From Actinomyces israelii DSM 43320 (GTDB lineage Bacteria > Actinomycetota > Actinomycetes > Actinomycetales > Actinomycetaceae): a DNA stretch of 50,319 nucleotides. Within the stretch, counting starts at the first letter, position 1. Each line of letters starts with the position of its first letter. This document shows, one piece after another, positions 38,837-46,783 of the stretch. The notes beneath the pieces were generated by a model, which saw nothing but the letters and a program-made list of their open reading frames with translations, was not told the DNA's origin and made no database searches. Location of the stretch: assembly GCF_000711965.1 (NCBI RefSeq), contig NZ_KL544003.1, forward strand, positions 1-50,319. The letters are read 5' to 3'. The position numbers were made by a program, and so were the translations under genes.

Positions 38837-40000
38837 GTGACCGATCCCGTAACCCGCCGGCTCGTCGAGCGCGCCCTGCTGCCGTTGCGCGCCGTCCTCG
38901 CCGACCTGCATGCCCCCGTCGGCCACATGGCGCCCGCGGGCCAAGGGGCACCGGCTCCGGGCCGTCGGTGTCCGAGTGCTGGAGCCCGGCGGCGGTCGCG
39001 GCCCTGTTGCGGGCGACGGGCACGGCCGCCGAGCAGATCCCCGCCGTCGTACTCCTCGCCTGGCTCGCCGAGGAGGCCGGGGTCCCCACCTGGCCCGACA
39101 GCCCCGAGCACTGCCTGCCGGGCCTTGACGGCTGCCTGGTCGCCCACGGTGGACAGGTTCCCGCCAGCGCGCTCACGGCACCGTCCGCGCACGCCAGGGC
39201 GGTCCTGGTCAGGCGCCTGGGTGACCACCCGCAGGCCGCCGCGGCCTGCTCCCGGCTGCTGGCGGCCCTGGTGGTGGACAGCGCCGCCACCGTGCGGCGC
39301 GCCGCGATCGCCGTCCTGGACGTCTGGACGTCCAGACGCGCCGGCTGTACGAGGCCATGTGCGCCGGGCGCACCTGGCCGCTGGCCCAGCGGCGCGAGCT
39401 GCTGGCCGCCCACCCGCTCGCCGGGCACCTGGTCACCCGACTGGTGCGGCTGGCGAGCGACGGGCGGGACGTTCCTGAGCCCAGCGCCCCGGACGGCAGT
39501 CCGGCACGGCCCCACCGAGGACGGCGAGCTTCTCGGGGCCGACGACGTCGCGGTCCACCTGCGCCGCCCCACGCCAGCTCCTGACCGGTGCCCAGGCCGG
39601 GGCCTGACGGGCATACCTGTCCGACTACGAGGTCGAGCCGCTGTTCGACCAGCTGTCGGCCCGCGCCCCCGGCCTCACCGCCGGTCAGACGACCATCCGG
39701 GACGCAGCCGGGCGGCGCACCGTCGCCCGCGAGCTGCGCAGGGCGGTCGAGTCCCGCGGCTACGAGTGCGCCTCGACCAGGTACCGGTACAGCGAGTTCT
39801 CCAAGGACTTTCCGAGCCTGGGTCCGCGCAGCATTATCGACTTCGCGGGCGCCGACGCCTGGGACGAGGGCGAGGAGACCGCCACCGGCGGCCTGAGCCT
39901 GCGCCGCGGCCGCCGGGACGTGCCCCTGGCGCAGGTTCCGCCCGTCCTGCTGGCGGAGTGCTACGCCGACTACCGCGCCGTGACGGATGCCGCCGAGGAG
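38837..40000 (+). pseudogene. decayed paralogue of the DUF4132 gene
   Basis: The GTG at 38837 begins TDPVTRRLVERALLPLRAV, close to TEPVVRDLVDRALLPLKAV of the intact gene. The reading frame then shifts: 38970-39330 reads AAVAALLRATG and AEQIPAVVLLAW in another frame, 39330-39480 reads RLYEAMCAGRTW and ELLAAHPLAGHLVTRLVR in a third, and 39610-39990 reads SDYEVEPLFDQL to VLLAECYADYRAV. About 2.4 kb of the central part is missing. Upstream the promoter block is kept. So a tandem copy lost its middle and then acquired frameshifts. Confidence 0.85.
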
Positions 40001-40098
40001 GCGCCCCTCCGCAAGGACCGATCGGCGGGCCTGACCGGCGCCCCGGCCGGTCCGCGCGCCCGTCCGGTGAGCGGTCTCTCCTCGCCTTCGCGGGGCTG

Positions 40099-40117
40099 CC
40101 AGGCTAGCCTTACTTCA
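40099..40117 (+). promoter_or_regulatory. DtxR/IdeR-type iron box
   Basis: The 19 bases around AGGCTAGCCTTAC match the DtxR consensus (TTAGGTTAGCCTAACCTAA) at 13 of 19 positions, with both inner half-sites AGG and AGCCT intact. It is 30-48 bases upstream of the start of the HugZ-like gene, in promoter position, so iron-dependent repression is likely. Confidence 0.6.
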
Positions 40118-40146
40118 ACGATCTCTGGCGATGGGGAAGGGGAACC

Positions 40147-41028
40147 GTGACGTACACCGATGAGAGGCGCACGCCGCAGGCCGCCATCGCCTCGCGCCGC
40201 ATGGCGCGCCGTCTCCTGTCCGGTGCCGGCTGCGCCACCCTGACCGCCTACCGGCTCGACGCCGGCGCCCCCTCCCAGCTCGTCCTCCACGCGCTCGACG
40301 TCACCGGGAGCATTATCGTGGCCGCCCATCCGGCGGCGGACCACCCGATGGCCGACGTGCCGTGCGAGTCTCCGGTCGAGGTGCGCCTCGACGTCGCGCT
40401 TGAGGCGGCCGAGCCCGGCCTGCGCATCACCACCGCCACCGTCCATCTCCTGGGCGTGCTCACCTGGCTCGACGACGTCGGGCGCGACGCCGTCCTGTCC
40501 GGCTCGGTGGCCGGGTGCCACTGCGCGATCACGGGTGAGGACCCGCTCACGGACCTGGCCGGGCTCGCCGATGCGCCGGGCGGGCGCCTGGGCGTCATCG
40601 AGACGAACCGGATCATGGTTCATGACGCCATGGGCGTCAGCGGACACACCATGGAGGAGGTGCTCGACCCCGATGCCAAGGGCGTGCGGCCCCTGCTGTG
40701 GTCGGCCTTCGAGACCTTCAGCGCGCAGGAGGAGGTCAAGGCCCTGGGCGAGGGTGCGCTCGAGGTGCTGTGCGACGGAGTGGGGCAGGGCGGCATTCCC
40801 GGGGTCCTCTGCTCCAGGCGCCCGTCCGAGGGACTGTGCGCGGCCCTGTGGGGGCGGGTGCTGTGCGTGGACGTGTCCCCGTACGCCGTCACGCTTCTGC
40901 GGCTGCGGCGCGAGACCACCGACACCCTTCAGATCTTCCTGCCGGCGGGCACGACCCGCGCCCACGAGGTCGGGCGTCATCTGCGGCGCCTCGTCCGGGA
41001 GACCCTGGTCGGCGGGCTGCTGCGGTGA
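40147..41028 (+). CDS. HugZ/PNPOx-like protein, probably iron-regulated
   Basis: 293 residues from GTG 40147, with GGGGAAGGGG just before it. The N-terminal half has a pattern like the split barrel of flavin or heme-binding PNPOx proteins (GCATLTAYRLDAG, then LVLHALDVTGSIIVAAHP); the C-terminal part (LVVHDAMGVSGHTMEEV-like, here RIMVHDAMGVSGH, then VCDGVGQGGIP) resembles the DUF2470/HugZ-type tail. HugZ-like proteins degrade heme to release iron, which agrees with the iron box upstream. The family call is moderate; without a search other PNPOx-like roles remain possible. Followed by a strong terminator. Confidence 0.5.
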   Translation: MTYTDERRTPQAAIASRRMARRLLSGAGCATLTAYRLDAGAPSQLVLHALDVTGSIIVAAHPAADHPMADVPCESPVEVRLDVALEAAEPGLRITTATVHLLGVLTWLDDVGRDAVLSGSVAGCHCAITGEDPLTDLAGLADAPGGRLGVIETNRIMVHDAMGVSGHTMEEVLDPDAKGVRPLLWSAFETFSAQEEVKALGEGALEVLCDGVGQGGIPGVLCSRRPSEGLCAALWGRVLCVDVSPYAVTLLRLRRETTDTLQIFLPAGTTRAHEVGRHLRRLVRETLVGGLLR

Positions 41029-41055
41029 GCGGCTGCACAGCCGCGCGGAGACGAT

Positions 41056-41087
41056 GATGGGGAGGCCCGGTTACGGGCCTCCCCATC
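41056..41087. terminator. bidirectional terminator
   Basis: GATGGGGAGGCCCG (41056-41069) and CGGGCCTCCCCATC (41074-41087) form a perfect 14-bp stem with the loop GTTA. It lies between the convergent HugZ-like and DUF1540 genes and should stop both. Confidence 0.85.
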
Positions 41088-41146
41088 GCTGTACCTGTGA
41101 GGCGTGTTCTCCTGCCGCGGAAGCCATGACGAGCTGGGCGGGCGCC

Positions 41147-41428
41147 TCAGCGGGCCTCGTAGGACAGGCAGGTGGCCGTGTCCGATCCAATGGCGACGGC
41201 GTCGGCAGTGCACATGAGGTCGGTGTTGTGGACGCACTCCAGGCGCTGGCAGGCGCCCACGTGCCCCTCGGCCACCGGCAGGCCGCCACGGGCGTCGAGG
41301 CTGACGAAGGTGGAGCAGGCCGGGGCGGCGGCGTCGCCGCCGACCGTGATGGCGAAGGCGGTGCAGCCGCCATGGTTGTAGGCGCAGGCGGTGGTGGCGC
41401 AGGACTTGATAGCGGTGACGGTCGACAT
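41147..41428 (-). CDS. DUF1540 cysteine-rich protein (two tandem modules)
   Basis: 93 residues with nine cysteines in two similar blocks: CATTACAYNHGGCTAF with PACSTF after it (residues 10-42), and CQRLECVHNTDLMCTA with ATCLSY (60-90). This is the DUF1540 pattern C-x3-C-x5-C-x7..14-C, which suggests a small metal-binding or disulfide-rich protein; two modules in one chain. AAGGAG lies 8 nt before the ATG. The upstream 41429-41560 region is AT-richer with repeated TGTTG words and probably holds the promoter. Role unknown. Confidence 0.8.
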   Translation of the reverse strand: MSTVTAIKSCATTACAYNHGGCTAFAITVGGDAAAPACSTFVSLDARGGLPVAEGHVGACQRLECVHNTDLMCTADAVAIGSDTATCLSYEAR

Positions 41429-41716
41429 GATGGGTGCTCCTTCGGTGAGGTGCGATCACTGACGTAATTCACGGTAGGAGTGCGCGGCAGAGCTGGCAAC
41501 ATCTCTCCGGCAGGTTCTGCGCCGGTGGTGAAGGAATGTTGTTATCGCAATGAAAGGTGGATGTTGTGATCGGGTGCGGCACGTCGGGTCGGGGTGCGTC
41601 CGGGAGGCTTCTTACACGCGTTCGGAATTCGCTTAACAGGTGAGTCGAGCCTGTGCTGAGACCGCTGGGGCGGCGGGCGGGCCGAGGCGGCGCGAGTCCT
41701 CCGGCTTGACGGCGGC

Positions 41717-42103
41717 GTCCGTCTCGATGACTCCCGTCCGATCCGGATCCAGCTCGTCGATGACTTCTGCATGCGGATCGTGACCGGCACCTGGCCCGCC
41801 GGAACCCGGATACCCAGCGTGCGCGACCTCGCCACGCAGGCCGGCGTCAACCCCAACACCGTCCAGCGCGCCCTGGCCGAGCTCGACCGCAGCGGCCTGA
41901 CCGCCGCCGACCGCACCGCCGGACGCTTCGTCACTGCGGACGACACGGCGTTGGCCGCCGTCCGCCGCGACCTCGCCGTCGGCGCCGCAGACACCTACAT
42001 TGCCGCCGTCGCCGCCATCGGCATGGACCTCGCCCAGGCGGGCGAGATCCTGGCCGAGCGGTGGCCGGAGCGCCCCGCCCAGAAGTCAGGAGAGACCTCA
42101 TGA
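41717..42103 (+). pseudogene. GntR (YtrA)-type regulator with no start codon
   Basis: Coding similarity starts at RLDDSRPIRIQLVDDF and continues through GTWPAGTRIPSVRDLA, TQAGVNPNTVQRALAEL and GLTAADRTAGRFV, the winged-helix of the YtrA subgroup, which controls ABC transporter operons. The expected initiator is GTC at 41717; the frame has no ATG, GTG or TTG between the upstream stop near 41654 and the ATG at 41771, which lies inside the first helix. The stop overlaps the ABC gene by ATGA, so it was once a normal operon leader. Either the start was lost by mutation or an unusual start is used. Confidence 0.65.
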
Positions 42104-43356
42104 GCACCTCGCCGACGACGCCGTTGGACGCGCAGGGCCCCGCCGCGCGCCCCCGCCCTCACGCCATCCCGTCCCTGGACGGCGCCCCGCCGCTGGTGGT
42201 GGTGCGTCACCTGACCAAGGCCTACCGCGGGCGGCCGGCCCTGAGCGACCTCAGCCTGAGGCTGCCGGCCGGGCGCATCGTTGGCCTCATGGGTGCCAAC
42301 GGCTGCGGCAAGACCACCCTGCTGAAGATCCTCGCCGGCCTCCTGACCGACTACGACGGCCAGGTGCGCATCGCCGGGCATGCTCCCGGGCCGGCCTCCA
42401 AGGCGCGGGTGACCTTCCTCCCGGACGCCGGGTTCCTGGCCGCCGGCCTCACTGCGCCCCGGGCCATCGCCCGGTTCTCTCGGCTCTTCGCCGACTTCGA
42501 CGCCGACAAGGCCCGCCGGCTCGTTGACTTCTTCAACCTGCCCCTCGATCACTCCCTGAGAGAGATGAGCAGGGGCATGGGGGAGAAGCTGCGCGTCGCT
42601 CTGGGGATGAGCCGCCGCGCCCGGGTCTGCCTGCTCGACGAGCCCATCTCCGGCGTCGTCCTCCTGGCGGGCCTCATGCGGGTCGCCGCCATGGGGGTGA
42701 TTGTCGTGACTCCGGTCGTTGTGATGGTCCAGGTGGCGGTCGACTACTGGCGGTCCATGTACGGCCGGCGCGGCTACCTCACCCTGGCGGTGCCGGTGCG
42801 CGGTCGGGTGCACTTCGCTGTCAAGGCGCTCTACGCCTGCATGATGGCGCTGGTCGTGGGCGGGGTCTGTCTCGTCGGTCTTGTCATCTGGCTCGTCGTG
42901 TTCGCGCGCAGCATGGGTACCACCCTCGGCGGGCTCCTTGAACCGCTGCGAGTGGCTGCCGATGCGGCCGGACCGGTCAAGGTGATCATTTTCGTCACGG
43001 CCGTCCTGATCGGGATCGTCACGCTCGTTATCGAGGTCGGCGCTGTCATGAGCATTGGCGCGCAGGGGCGCTTCAACCACCTCGGGCTCGGGGCGCCTGC
43101 GATCGGGTTCGTCCTGCTCTACGTGGTCAGTCAGCTGCTCGGGCTGGTCGCTACCCTTTTTCTCCCTGTGAGCGTGGACGTCACGACTGGTGACGTCACG
43201 ACTCAGGTGATGTGGCCGCAGTTCCTTGAGGTGATCCGTACCGGTGCCGAGGCGAGGAAGGTCGGGGTGGGCGCGGTGGCTGTCGGCCCCCTGCTCGCCG
43301 GGGCGCTGGCCTGGTGGGCGGTGCGTGCCATCGAGCGGCACACGTCCTTGCGCTGA
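42100..43356 (+). CDS. ABC ATPase fused to permease by deletion
   Basis: 418 residues. The first 185 are an ABC ATPase: Walker A GANGCGKTT, a weak signature (REMSRGMGEKLRVA), Walker B VCLLDEPISG. There the sequence changes within one codon to membrane helices: VVLLAGLMRVAAMGVIVV, then TM helices near 240-270, 300-325, 345-370 and 395-410, with SMYGRRGYLTLAVPVRG between. The D-loop, H-loop and the C-terminal half of the ATPase and the N-terminus of the permease are missing, so an in-frame deletion probably joined two adjacent genes. ATG 42100 overlaps the GntR stop. It cannot work as a normal ATPase; function, if any, is unclear. Confidence 0.75.
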   Translation: MSTSPTTPLDAQGPAARPRPHAIPSLDGAPPLVVVRHLTKAYRGRPALSDLSLRLPAGRIVGLMGANGCGKTTLLKILAGLLTDYDGQVRIAGHAPGPASKARVTFLPDAGFLAAGLTAPRAIARFSRLFADFDADKARRLVDFFNLPLDHSLREMSRGMGEKLRVALGMSRRARVCLLDEPISGVVLLAGLMRVAAMGVIVVTPVVVMVQVAVDYWRSMYGRRGYLTLAVPVRGRVHFAVKALYACMMALVVGGVCLVGLVIWLVVFARSMGTTLGGLLEPLRVAADAAGPVKVIIFVTAVLIGIVTLVIEVGAVMSIGAQGRFNHLGLGAPAIGFVLLYVVSQLLGLVATLFLPVSVDVTTGDVTTQVMWPQFLEVIRTGAEARKVGVGAVAVGPLLAGALAWWAVRAIERHTSLR

Positions 43357-43367
43357 GGGGACCCGTC

Positions 43368-43570
43368 ATGCCACCTTGGCTCTCCGGTCCGTTCACGACA
43401 GTCGGCCACTGGCTCGCAAGCCCGGCTCACCGGCCCCGCACCCGAGCTGGAGCGGATGCGCGAGCGGCAGGCGGAGCGTCCCTTCCGTCTGGCCGCCATC
43501 CGCCTGGGCGGCCTCGTGACCCTGATCTTCCTCGGCTACGGCGGCCTCAGGGGCCGCTGGGGCGGGTGCC
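43368..43570 (+). pseudogene. fragment of a membrane-protein gene with a frameshift
   Basis: ATG 43368, 8 nt after AGGGG, begins PPWLSGPFTTVGHWLAS; about 60 bases on, another frame continues ELERMRERQAERPFRLAA and LGGLVTLIFLGYGG, a charged segment and one hydrophobic helix. It reads as the start of another permease or small membrane protein of the same broken transport operon. From about 43575 to 43850 I see no coding signal. Confidence 0.4.
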
Positions 43571-43849
43571 GGCTTCCCGCCCCGGCGGCCCTTCACCCCG
43601 GCTCTGCTCACCGTACTCAGTGGCTGGGCTGTGCGCGGTGAGCTGCTCAGGGCGGGGGGCTGTCGGAACCTACCTCGGCGCCTCACGGGCGTGGCTGCGC
43701 CGGGATGGGGTGCCGTCCTCCTGACCTGTTGAGCGGCATGAGGCGCCTGCGGGAGGCTGCGCGCCTCGGAGGGCTTCGACCACCGAGGAATGCCGGCGTT
43801 TCGTGGCACGCGGTACGCGCTGCTCAGGCCACGAGGGGGCTGCGCAGCC

Positions 43850-44500
43850 GGGCCCGGACCGATGGGCCCTCGCCGATGAGGCCCGTGGCCTCGTCCGCTC
43901 TTTCGTCGGCGTCGCGGACCAGTGAGACAGCATTCGGGCCAGGTGGGCGACGACCTCCGCGTCGGACCACCCGGCCCGCTCATCGATCGTCGGGACCTCC
44001 CTCTCGTCGCTGGCCATCGCGTACGCGCTGGCGGCGTAGTCCTGGGCGAGGCCCTCGGGCGGGGTGCCGGCGTTCGCGAGCAGGAGCATCAACACCATGC
44101 CCGTCCGGTCCCTGCCGTGCAGTGGACGGGAGTTCCGGGTCCGGCTCGGCGACCGCCTCGAGGGCTCTGCGGGTCAGGTGCGGCTGGAGCCGTCAGGCGT
44201 GTCACCACACGGGGGAATCCAGGATCGGGAAGTGGACGCGCTGGAACTCCAAGTCCGAATGGTCCTCGATGGGGGCGCCCAGAATCCATACCCGAGACGG
44301 TGGGTCGCTCGGGGCGCCTCGCATGCACAGCGCAGGTCCACCACGGTGCGCAGCCCCAGTCGAGGGCCCGGCGCCAGCCCCGCTCCGTGAGACATGCGCG
44401 GCGTGGGCCGCGCGCCGCGCATCCGGGAGTCGTGAACCTCCCGGACGACGTCGGGAGACCGCCCAAGTTACGGGCGCTGGTGCAGCTGTCCCACCGCAGT
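43850..44500 (-). pseudogene. tyrosine-protein phosphatase gene, broken by several frameshifts
   Basis: Read on the minus strand, pieces in three frames follow the order of a bacterial Tyr phosphatase: SARNLGGLPTSSGR (near 44475) and LTERGWRRALDWG, then LGLRTVVDLRCACEA in a second frame, then VHCTAGTGR, the active-site loop HCxxGxxR with changes, then GMVLMLLLANAGTPPEGL and DEREVPTIDERAGWSDAEV in the third. None of the frames spans the protein, and the loop has TG where the family has KD. No intact start. It is a relic. Confidence 0.75.
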
Positions 44501-44550
44501 ACGCGCACCCGCCTAGGGGGAGGACTCCGCTCCGGCATCGGCGCCCGGCG

Positions 44551-45672
44551 TCAGGTCACGGTCGCCTGGGCCAGCACCTGGTCGCCGGACTCGCCGCCGT
44601 AGACGACGACGGACTGCCCTGCCGCCAGGCCCCGCAGGTGCTGGTGCAGCCGCGCCCGCAGCGTTCCGGTCTCGGCATCGACGGCGACGTCGGCCGGGAC
44701 GGGGCGACCGTGGGCGCGCACCTGTACGGTCACGTCTCGCCAGCCGGCCCCGCCGTCGTCGAGCACAGTGGGCTCGGCCAGGAGGACCAGGGCGCTGCCG
44801 CTCACGGCACTGCGGCGGAGGAGCTCCTCGGGGCCGACGACCACCTCGTTGGAGCTCGGCCGGGTCTCGATGACGTAGCGAGGCCGTCCGTCGGCTGCCG
44901 GGCGGGTCAGGCCCAGGCCCTTGCGCTGGCCGACGGTGAAGCCGAAGTAGCCGTTGTGGGTGCCGAGCACCTCGCCGTCGGGGGAGACCAGGGCGCCCTC
45001 ACGGACGCCGAGGCTGCGGGTGAGGAATCCGCGGGTGTCGCCGTCGGCGACGAAGCAGATGTCGTAGGAGTCGGGCTTGGAGGCCACCGGCAGGCCGCGG
45101 CGCTCTGCTTCGGCGCGCACCTCCGCCTTGGAGGGGGCGTCACCGAGGGGGAAGAGTGCGCGGGACAAGCCCTCGCGGCCCGAGACCGCCAGCACGTAGG
45201 ACTGGTCCTTGGCGGTGTCGGCCGCGCGGCGCAGCTCCAGGCCGGCGGTCTGGCCGGGGCGCCCGGAGGCGGCGCCCCCGCGCAGGCGGGCGTAGTGGCC
45301 GGTGACGACGGCGTCGAGGTCCAGGGCGAGGGCGCGCTCGAGCAGGGCGTCGAACTTGACGCGCTCGTTGCAGCGCACACAGGGGTTGGGGGTGCGGCCA
45401 GCGCGGTACTCGGCGAGGAAGTCGGCGACGACACGCTCCTCGAACTGTTCGGACAGGTCCCACACGTAGAAGGGGATGCCGAGGATCTCGGCGGCCCAGC
45501 GGGCATCGGACGCGTCCTCGATGGAGCAGCAGCCGCGCGAGCCCGACCGGGTCTGGGCGCGGCTGCGGGTCAGAGCCATGTGCACCCCGACGACGTCGTG
45601 CCCTGCGTCGGCGGCGCGCGCGGCGGCGACGGCGGAGTCGACTCCGCCGGACAGCGCCGCGAGCACGCGCAT
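44551..45672 (-). CDS. mnmA: tRNA-specific 2-thiouridylase
   Basis: 373 residues. MnmA adds sulfur to U34 of Lys, Glu and Gln tRNAs using ATP and a persulfide relay. Seen: PP-loop [11 protein letters not shown] at residues 8-18, [14 protein letters not shown] with the first catalytic Cys, GHYAR, and [14 protein letters not shown] with the second Cys, then [21 protein letters not shown] and the C-terminal beta domain. AAGGAG precedes ATG 45672. Alone on this strand, divergent from the DtxR-family regulator. Confidence 0.96.
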   Translation of the reverse strand: MRVLAALSGGVDSAVAAARAADAGHDVVGVHMALTRSRAQTRSGSRGCCSIEDASDARWAAEILGIPFYVWDLSEQFEERVVADFLAEYRAGRTPNPCVRCNERVKFDALLERALALDLDAVVTGHYARLRGGAASGRPGQTAGLELRRAADTAKDQSYVLAVSGREGLSRALFPLGDAPSKAEVRAEAERRGLPVASKPDSYDICFVADGDTRGFLTRSLGVREGALVSPDGEVLGTHNGYFGFTVGQRKGLGLTRPAADGRPRYVIETRPSSNEVVVGPEELLRRSAVSGSALVLLAEPTVLDDGGAGWRDVTVQVRAHGRPVPADVAVDAETGTLRARLHQHLRGLAAGQSVVVYGGESGDQVLAQATVT

Positions 45673-45856
45673 GGGGTCTCCTTCGATCGGATTCGGTCTG
45701 AGGCTGAGCAGGGGCGCAGGCAGAATATCGCGGCCTGCCCCGGTCGGAGTGAGGCATGAAGAGGGGCGTCGGGGGGGGGCAGCGGACGGCCGGCCCTTCG
45801 GAGCCAGCAGAGGCGGCGGATCTGTACATGGCGGCCCCCCGCGCGCGGGCTGCAGG

Positions 45857-45862
45857 TAGCCT
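45857..45862 (+). promoter_or_regulatory. -10 box of the DtxR-family gene (leaderless start)
   Basis: TAGCCT is followed by seven bases and ATG 45870; no Shine-Dalgarno lies between. The preceding AGG gives AGGTAGCCT, part of an iron-box half, so autoregulation is possible but weakly supported. Confidence 0.5.
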
Positions 45863-45869
45863 TCCGGGC

Positions 45870-46565
45870 ATGCCCGCTTCTGAGCTGTCCGCGTCCAACC
45901 AGGAGTACCTCAAGACGATCTGGACCCTGGGGGAGTGGGGCGACGGCCCCGTCACCCCGAGCCGTCTGGCCGAGCGCATCGGCGTGCGGCTCTCCTCGGC
46001 CTCCGACGCTGTGCGGAGGCTGGCCGCCAGCGGGCTCGTTGAACACGTTCCGTACGGCGCCGTCGCTCTCACTGCGGAAGGGCGGAAGGCGGCTCTCATC
46101 CTCGTGAGACGGCACCGGCTCCTGGAGACATTCCTCGCCAAGGTGCTCGGCTACTCCTGGGACGAGGTGCACGCTGAGGCCGATGCCCTCGAGCATGTCG
46201 TCTCCGAGCTCATGGTTGAGCGCATCGACAAGCTTCTGGGGCGTCCTGAGCGGGATCCCCACGGCGATCCGATCCCCACTGCGGACGGCGTCGTGGCCGC
46301 TCCCCGCCATATCGCCCTGGAGGCTCTGCCAATCGGGCGCCGCGGTCGCCTCGAGCGTGTCCTTGACGCGGATCCGGATCTGCTTCGGCACCTCGACAGT
46401 GCCGGTCTCAGACTGGATGACGAGGTCGAGCTTCTCCCCTCCGCACCCTTCGCCGAGCGAGTGACGCTCCGCTTCGGGGGCGACGGCCGGACCGTGCGTG
46501 TGAGGCGATCCCAGTGCCGTTTCCTCAGGATCTCTGTGCCGACGCGTCCTGGTCCGGACGTCTGA
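45870..46565 (+). CDS. DtxR-family metalloregulator with Mn-type ligands (MntR-like)
   Basis: 231 residues. N-terminal winged helix ([39 protein letters not shown]), dimerisation and metal domain ([27 protein letters not shown]), and a C-terminal SH3-like domain. Aligned to DtxR, ligands His79, Glu83, His98, Glu105 and His106 are kept (His82, Glu86, His101, Glu108, His109 here), but Met10 is Glu12 and Cys102 is Asp105. Acidic residues at these two positions are typical of manganese-responsive members. It is therefore called MntR-like rather than iron-sensing; this is inference from ligands. Located immediately upstream of nrdI. Confidence 0.85.
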   Translation: MPASELSASNQEYLKTIWTLGEWGDGPVTPSRLAERIGVRLSSASDAVRRLAASGLVEHVPYGAVALTAEGRKAALILVRRHRLLETFLAKVLGYSWDEVHAEADALEHVVSELMVERIDKLLGRPERDPHGDPIPTADGVVAAPRHIALEALPIGRRGRLERVLDADPDLLRHLDSAGLRLDDEVELLPSAPFAERVTLRFGGDGRTVRVRRSQCRFLRISVPTRPGPDV

Positions 46566-46639
46566 GGCTCGGCAGCCGACAGGACCCGCCCCGGCGTCTG
46601 CAGACGGCGTGTCGGGTGTCTGACAGGCACTCGCCCATC

Positions 46640-46683
46640 AAACTACGCCATGACGTATCTCATAGTACGGCATGGCGTAGTTT
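46640..46683 (+). promoter_or_regulatory. double palindrome between the metalloregulator and nrdI
   Basis: AAACTACGCCATGACGTA (46640-46657) and its near-complement (46666-46683, one mismatch) form a long inverted repeat with an 8-base loop. Each arm also contains a 14-bp palindrome of the form TACGNCATGNCGTA (46644-46657 and 46666-46679), 22 bp apart centre to centre, that is two helical turns. That suits a pair of dimer sites on the same face of DNA. A weak terminator for the upstream gene is the alternative. Confidence 0.6.
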
Positions 46684-46700
46684 ATGTGAGATTACTGCTA

Positions 46701-46748
46701 CTACTACATAGCCGCTACTTGCAGGCATCGGACCACAAGATCTTGTGG
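46701..46748 (+). promoter_or_regulatory. NrdR box pair upstream of nrdI
   Basis: The near box CCACAAGATCTTGTGG (46733-46748) is a perfect palindrome, 20 bp with flanks, and agrees with the NrdR box pattern ACACWATATATWGTGT at 12 of 16 positions. A weaker box, CTACTACATAGCCGCT (46701-46716), matches on its left half. They are 32 bp apart start to start with 16 bp between, the spacing known for NrdR. NrdR represses ribonucleotide reductase genes when dATP/ATP is bound. Confidence 0.6.
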
Positions 46749-46783
46749 TCGCATGAGTGACGAGCAGTACAGGAGGTTCTCGT

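Noticed and set aside
41995-43341. 448-codon minus frame, His/Asp/Glu-rich
   Set aside because: Antisense to the fused ABC gene; composition is the complement of Val/Leu codons.
43368-43735. 136-residue plus frame as an intact gene
   Set aside because: Only the first 17 residues look real; the homologous-looking continuation is in another frame.
46640-46683. Plain terminator reading of the inverted repeat
   Set aside because: Not excluded, but each arm is itself a palindrome and there is no T tract of useful length, so an operator pair was preferred.
46733-46748. Reading the nrdI-proximal palindrome as a DtxR/MntR site
   Set aside because: It fits the NrdR box better and has a second box at the expected spacing.
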